The notes under the pieces: model-generated
Told to the model about the DNA's origin: nothing
Database searches by the model: none
The model's input: only the letters and a program-made list of their open reading frames with translations
In this document: in pieces, positions 59,101 through 64,000 of the stretch
Layout: the number at the start of each line of letters is the position of its first letter
How positions within the stretch are numbered: the first letter of the stretch is position 1
Origin: Nematostella vectensis
Lineage: Eukaryota; Cnidaria; Anthozoa; Actiniaria; Edwardsiidae
Direction of reading: 5' to 3'
Length of the DNA stretch: 64,000 nucleotides
Assembly: GCF_932526225.1 (NCBI RefSeq)
Contig: NC_064045.1
Coordinates: 12,704,442-12,768,441, forward strand
Translations under genes and position numbers: made by a program

Positions 59101-61018
59101 TAGTAGGTCGGTCAAGGGAGTCAACCAGTACAATCTAAGAAGATCTGCTCCCATGAAACCGAAAATATGCAACACTAATCGCTTGTCAAATTTTGTTACT
59201 GTTAAGTATCTTGATAATGTAATGACGTCGTAATGTTGTAATCGCTTAGCTTGTGTGTGCTAATAACCTGTAATTGAGTTTCTAACTGCGAGGGGTATTT
59301 AATAAATAAATCTATCTATCAAATCTATCTATCTTTTACAGTGTAAATTTCTACCAAATGCTATCATACAGCAGTGTAGAGAGCATACACTAGCATACAC
59401 ATAAACTACATAGAAAGAGATATAATCCACAGCAGAGCACTGTCATAGAAAATGTGTTTGAAAATTGTTATAAGTGATAGCACATTTGGGGGGGGGGGGG
59501 TGTTATATTATGATCGATTGATTTGAGAGAAGTACACCGATGAACAGTCAACAACAACGTTTTAATCCAAAATGGCAGACTCACCCTCAAGTCCCGGATG
59601 TACAAACACATAACACAGGGTTCCCAAATATGCCTAAGCTATAGCATAATACTACAGGGGGGGTCAAAACAGTTTTTAGGATATAGCAATTTTCAAATAA
59701 ATAATCTGAAAAGTCAAAAGTTATATTTAGTCCACCAAGTTGTTTTCCAACAGCTACACTTATGAGACAATGAGCTGGCCTTATATTTCTGGTGCTGTTT
59801 GAATTACTCCTTCAGGAAAGACTACGCCTATCTGGTTAACTTCTAGAATACCATGGATGTAACAAGGGGGGCTGCTATGGCCAAACATTCCTTTGGGTGT
59901 ATTTGCTTTGAAATTTAAAAAAATATAGAAACAGATGTGACGACAGATATATAGACACGAATGGGAGCTGCTTCTTCCTTTCTTGGAACTCCGGTCTCCC
60001 ACTGGAGACCTTGCTATTTTCTAACTATAAGGGATTGTAATAAAATCTGAATACTAAGCAAAAAAATGTTTTAAGATATTAGCATATTCATGGCGAATTT
60101 TAGAGCATCACTTAGGAAGAGCAGCATTGGGGGAACAATAATAATGAGAAATATTACAAAAAAACAAAAACTCTTTTTTTTTAATTTAGTAGCAGTAAGT
60201 ATTGTAATAAATAAGTACTTACATATCATTGTTTAATTCATTGTTCCAAATTGTTCCAATAAACCCGCGATTATTAGCCACAATTTATTTTGGGTCTCAA
60301 CAGCATTCCCTTGTTGACAATATCAGCCGTTTTCCCACCAAAATACAAAATGCACATAAGAAATAAATGTAATTAACTTTACTTTATTCCTGAGTGTATA
60401 AAGCTAAATCACCTCAAATTTTGGCCTTGAAGAAAGCTCCCGAACACTTGTTTCTTTCTCTACGGCCCTACGGGTCGGGTCTTCGACTAATCGTATCATG
60501 AATCGACGAAGGAAATACGCAGTAAAAATTCAAATTGACACGAATTTCTACAATAGCATTATAGATAGAAAAGCTTTGATTGCATTTGCAATAATATAAT
60601 TGCCAAAGTTACCTTTTTTACCTGCACAAATATAAGCTAATGCTCGGATGAAATCTCAAATCCAACATGGCGCGTCTCCTGTCTTGAAGTGAATTAGCGA
60701 TGACCTTATAAGGGCAGAAGGGACGTACTTTATGTAAGCTCAGACATAGCGTAATGACAAATGGGGACACAAAATAGATGGTACACGAAGTGGCGCAGAG
60801 GCTCATGGGGTATTGCACAACATGGCAGATTTCCCGGGACCACGAAAAAAAAAACAGTTTGCATTTTATAACTGGGCTACCACAGGTATCCCAGTAAAAA
60901 CTGTTATGTCGTTATGTTAATGTCGTTATGTTGGGCTTATGTCAGAATGTCGAACCTTTCACACTTGAACCTATGAGCGACATTATTATGTCGTTATGTC
61001 ACTAGTGTGCACCAGGCA
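56115..61018. mobile_element. Harbinger-like transposon with nested LINE, unit 3
   Basis: The same TIR pair and TAA flanks (56112-56114 and 61019-61021). The sub-terminal region on the right is shortened by about 100 bp compared with unit 1 (the segment with gtgcacgcgcctatgtgtgc is missing). Confidence 0.7.
56205..59333 (+). mobile_element. CR1/Jockey-type LINE, unit 3, best preserved RT
   Basis: First frame (ATG at 56431) with hydrophobic start and 2A-like DVSSNPGP at 56803-56826, ending at 57210. The endonuclease is mostly deleted, exactly as in unit 1. The RT is open from 57756 to 59060 (434 aa). It has RPISLTCQIAKILERF, motif A FFADFRKGFD, motif B GGIPQGTRLGPILF, motif C YVDD, and the thumb region GIHISSDLTWDVHCDHVCKK. 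The tail is aataaataaatc followed by TCTA repeats. The RT could still be catalytic in principle, but the element lacks its endonuclease and a continuous ORF. Confidence 0.88.
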
Positions 61019-61302
61019 TAAGTCATCGTGTGATTTTGCCTATGTTTAAGGTTCTTTTTTGGCTGCGTTGCGGCTTGATTGCATAGAGTAGGCAAATAAG
61101 AAGAACTCGACTTATTATTTTCCTTGCACAGTTGTCATGCTTTATCTATATTCTTTTATTTTACCGCGCAAGAGTCCATTTTAAAACGACACGAGGTTGT
61201 TCAAGTTTACGTGTGAACCCTGAAGAGTTTCACTTCGTGACGCTTCTTGCGAGGGGAGCTTTCTTAACGAATGCACTGGTTTATTTTCACTGAACTTAAC
61301 AG

Positions 61303-61749
61303 GTATTGTTGGAGGCGAGTACTATAACCACCCTGGCGGTGCCTCCCTGTACGTCTGCATACCATAGACCGCTCCTCAACACCTCAAATACACGAGTGGC
61401 GTCCGGGCTACACGCCTACATGTACGGCACAGAATACCAGGGTATCAACCCCATACTTACGCGAACATGTTCGCTGAACGGCCACGACGTGCCATGCGCA
61501 GTGTGCTACGTCCCATCACGTGGTAGCAAGATGATGGTCCCTGCTCAGTACAAGTGTCCCGCGGGATCGACCCGCGAGTATTACGGGTGCTTGATGACGG
61601 CGTACCATGGTCACAAGCACTCGTCCCAGTTTGTGTGTGTTGACCGAGATGCCGAGTACAGATACGCAATCAACGAAGTTCTAGCTCTATCTCGAACTCC
61701 CCACTTACTCGATCTCAACTGCACGAGTGATTATCTCGCTGTCCTTTAA
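61303..61749 (+). pseudogene. Short-chain collagen C4-like domain exon, frameshifted, unit 3
   Basis: Same domain and same CCATAG frameshift. A small indel near the end (agatacgcaatcaacg against agatacggcattcaacg) changes the last residues to YAINEVLALSRT and shifts the stop to 61747-61749. Confidence 0.7.
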
Positions 61750-64000
61750 ACCTTGGACACTGAAGCCAATCTTTGTATTTTCTAGGGAGGCAAACGCAAT
61801 TTTCGTCCGTATTTCTTTGTAAATATCTTCTATACTCTGTGCTAAATACCCGAATTCCCTTATCGCTCTATTAAGACCTGCTCTTTGTAGGCGCTCAAGT
61901 AGCTTTTTATATCAAACCGAGAACTCAGTGAAGTGGACCCTTACAAGTCAAAGGACAACCATGATTTTCTTTCATTTCAGGGATGGCAGAGTAGAGTCTT
62001 GCCTAGTAAAATGGTCACCTCTTGTTTTTTAGTTTTTCCATGACGAATCATTTACATCACAAAAAAACCATAAAGTTTAAATAGAATTGAACATCATGTG
62101 GAGTTTAGCGTCAACGCATGAGAAATCATGCATGGTCTCTATTGAAACCCACGAATCCTGGATTTAAGACCTTTTATCCCTAGAAAGACTAAGACTTTTA
62201 AAGGGACTTTCATCCCCTAGTGGACAGACTAGTGTTTTGGGGGATAATCTCGTGCATGTATTAGTAATGATGCAGTGTGGAGTGGATGTCGGAAGATTTG
62301 TCAGATGACTGAACAATCTGTTGGCCATGATCAATATCATCGAACACAAAAAACATCTTAACGCCGGCCATGGCATTGCGGAATTATTAGCAGAAATTTG
62401 CTTGAGTCATCTCTAGTTGTAATTGGCTGATTAAGACAAGGAGATCTCCGCAGATGGGAGGGAGTGGTTAGAATTCACGGATCTTAGTCCCATCAGTCCC
62501 AATATACCAGTAATTATCGTGCATTTTTAACATTCCAAAAAATGTGTTTTATTTCTACTAGCAGGTTTTATTTCTACTGCCTTCAGTGACTCGACAACTT
62601 CTTTTTAGCTATGATAGTTAAAAAAGAGCGACCTATTTCTAAGTATTTATGACTATGGATTGCCAAAAAAACAGACCAAGCTTGGAGTTTTTTAATCGAA
62701 ATGTCATTTTGTAAGTGTCAGTGTCTAAGAGCTTGCCGACAATAGCCAATATCTAAAGAGAACGTGATGTTGATGTTTTGCTGTTTGGCCGTACTAACCT
62801 CTCACCATTGCCTGGTGGCGGACGCCTAAGAGCATAGCGAAGTGTCAGGTGTCATCGAGTAGCTACGTAACAATGCGCGCACTAGCGGGACACTAGCGTG
62901 ACACTAGCGTGACACTAGCGTGACCACCTTAAGATGTGAAAGCCAACCAGTGTGGCAAAGATACTCTAAGCTAATGTAAAACTACGATTCTCGCGTGTTA
63001 ACTTTTTTAAAACTTTGTATGTGTGGCCACGGTAGCACCTGTTGCACTATAACCGTACACCTCGAACTACAATATTTTGCCGATGCCTAAGGAACTTGTT
63101 CTAATAAATTTCACGCGGTAAAAGCGATTTCTATTCACGGGTTCAGTCTAACATCGTTTTTAAGATAAGAAACACACAACACAACATCATTCATAAAAAC
63201 AATTTATATTAATGTAAAATTAAATGTAAAAGTTGAATGCAGGCTAAAACAGGTCAATCGTTTTCTTTTAGACACTCTTCGAGCTCGAACGGTACCTCAA
63301 CACTGGTACAACGCAAAATGACGTCACATCCCAGCCCGCAAAGACCATTGGGAGCGTGGCGCCACTCGACAGCGCACGCGCAGTGACGACATCGAGCGAC
63401 TGTCTGTACTCGATGAGCAACGCTGCCCAGAAGAGCTTCCCGACTTCGAGTGAGCAATACTTCCGGTACCAGCCCAACGACGCTTCACTTCCGGTCCGTT
63501 TTGACCAGCCATGCGGTCAATTTACGGAGGCTTTGAAGGACTTCAGCAAAAGAAGTATGTTCAAGCAAAATAGATTCGCAACAAATCAGATGGCATTTCC
63601 GGTAAAACAAAACCCTGTGGTGGAGCAGAGTGCATTCTGGGATAGCCCTGACTCGTGGGTTAACGTCTGTTCAAATGATAACGTTGGCTTTGGAGTAAGC
63701 TATGCAACGACTTCGTCATCTAATGCAACATTTTTCCAGAAGGAAAGTTTCAATGTGGCAAACGCGCCATCAAAAACTAGTCCTGGAACGGTACAAAAAA
63801 GTACAGGGCTTAGCACGGGTGGCCTGTGTCAGATAGGCATGGGTACGAGTAATTCAGCCATCGAGAGTTCCTCCGCAGATACATACACACAGTATAAATT
63901 CGCCATGACTCAATTGGAAGAAAATCCCATTGCGCCTTACGGACAGGCATTCGGACTAACCAAACAGCTTGAAATAAACACTTACAAAAACACCACGAAC
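61691..64000 (+). repeat. Tandem amplification unit 4, cut by window end
   Basis: It continues the head-to-tail series with the same left edge and upstream region. The downstream half is outside the window, so the copy number of the array is unknown. Confidence 0.9.
63272..64000 (+). CDS. KLF-type zinc-finger transcription factor, long last exon, copy 4 (partial)
   Basis: Acceptor cgttttcttttag at 63259-63271, then 243 open codons to the window edge. It has the 23-residue segment that copy 3 lost. Private changes include APSKTSP for APTTTSP, YTQYKF for YSQYKF and LEENP for FEENP. The zinc-finger part is beyond the window. Confidence 0.75.

Larger units (their letters stand above)
52661..61690 (+). 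repeat. Tandem amplification unit 3 (about 9.03 kb)
   Basis: Full-length unit with LINE. The stretch upstream of its KLF exon shares private variants with unit 4 (ttgccgatgcctaaggaact, ctcaccattgcc), while its transposon and LINE resemble unit 1, so the unit is mosaic. Confidence 0.9.

Overview
The window reads as nuclear DNA of a cnidarian, most likely an anthozoan such as a sea anemone (inference). It has short GT-AG introns, genes on both strands, animal-specific families (CEP95, astacin with TSP1 repeats, BTB/TLDc, KLF zinc finger, short-chain collagen C4-like domain), a Penelope-like element with a hammerhead ribozyme, a CR1/Jockey-type LINE with a 2A-like motif, and many MITEs and minisatellites. 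All gene models below were spliced by hand from the sequence; every internal exon junction listed keeps the reading frame.

Left part (1-13.2 kb): two MITE-like elements, then a complete two-exon BTB-TLDc gene (minus strand, 1406-2670). Next comes a 5'-truncated Penelope-like element (3184-4560) carrying an in-frame UGA and a well-formed hammerhead ribozyme at its 3' end. Two tandem, divergent copies of a three-exon fucosyltransferase-like type II membrane glycosyltransferase follow (minus, 5715-8481 and 11172-13203), with a broken segmental copy of the BTB-TLDc gene between them.

Middle (13.2-33 kb): a 367-bp bidirectional promoter separates the second fucosyltransferase from a 16-exon CEP95 (centrosomal protein) gene on the plus strand, 13571-22988, 1116 aa. 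After an 11-copy 89-bp minisatellite comes a minus-strand astacin metalloprotease with two TSP1 domains (26589-32946). Eight exons are resolved; the signal-peptide exon was not found. At least four exon 3' ends in these two genes are duplicated, together with their splice donor, into short tandem arrays running into the intron. This is the most unusual pattern in the window.

Right part (36.6 kb to end): a head-to-tail segmental amplification of four units (about 9.2, 6.8, 9.0 and at least 2.3 kb, the last cut by the window). Each unit holds one long exon of a KLF-type transcription factor that has only two of the usual three zinc fingers. In the three complete units this is followed by a DNA transposon with TIRs and a TAA target duplication (Harbinger-like) that contains a LINE, and by a frameshifted, truncated short-chain collagen C4-like domain at the unit junction. 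The KLF exon stays open in all four units, while the LINE and collagen pieces are decayed. The transposon, the LINE and the collagen frameshift are at matching positions in all three complete units, so they predate the amplification.
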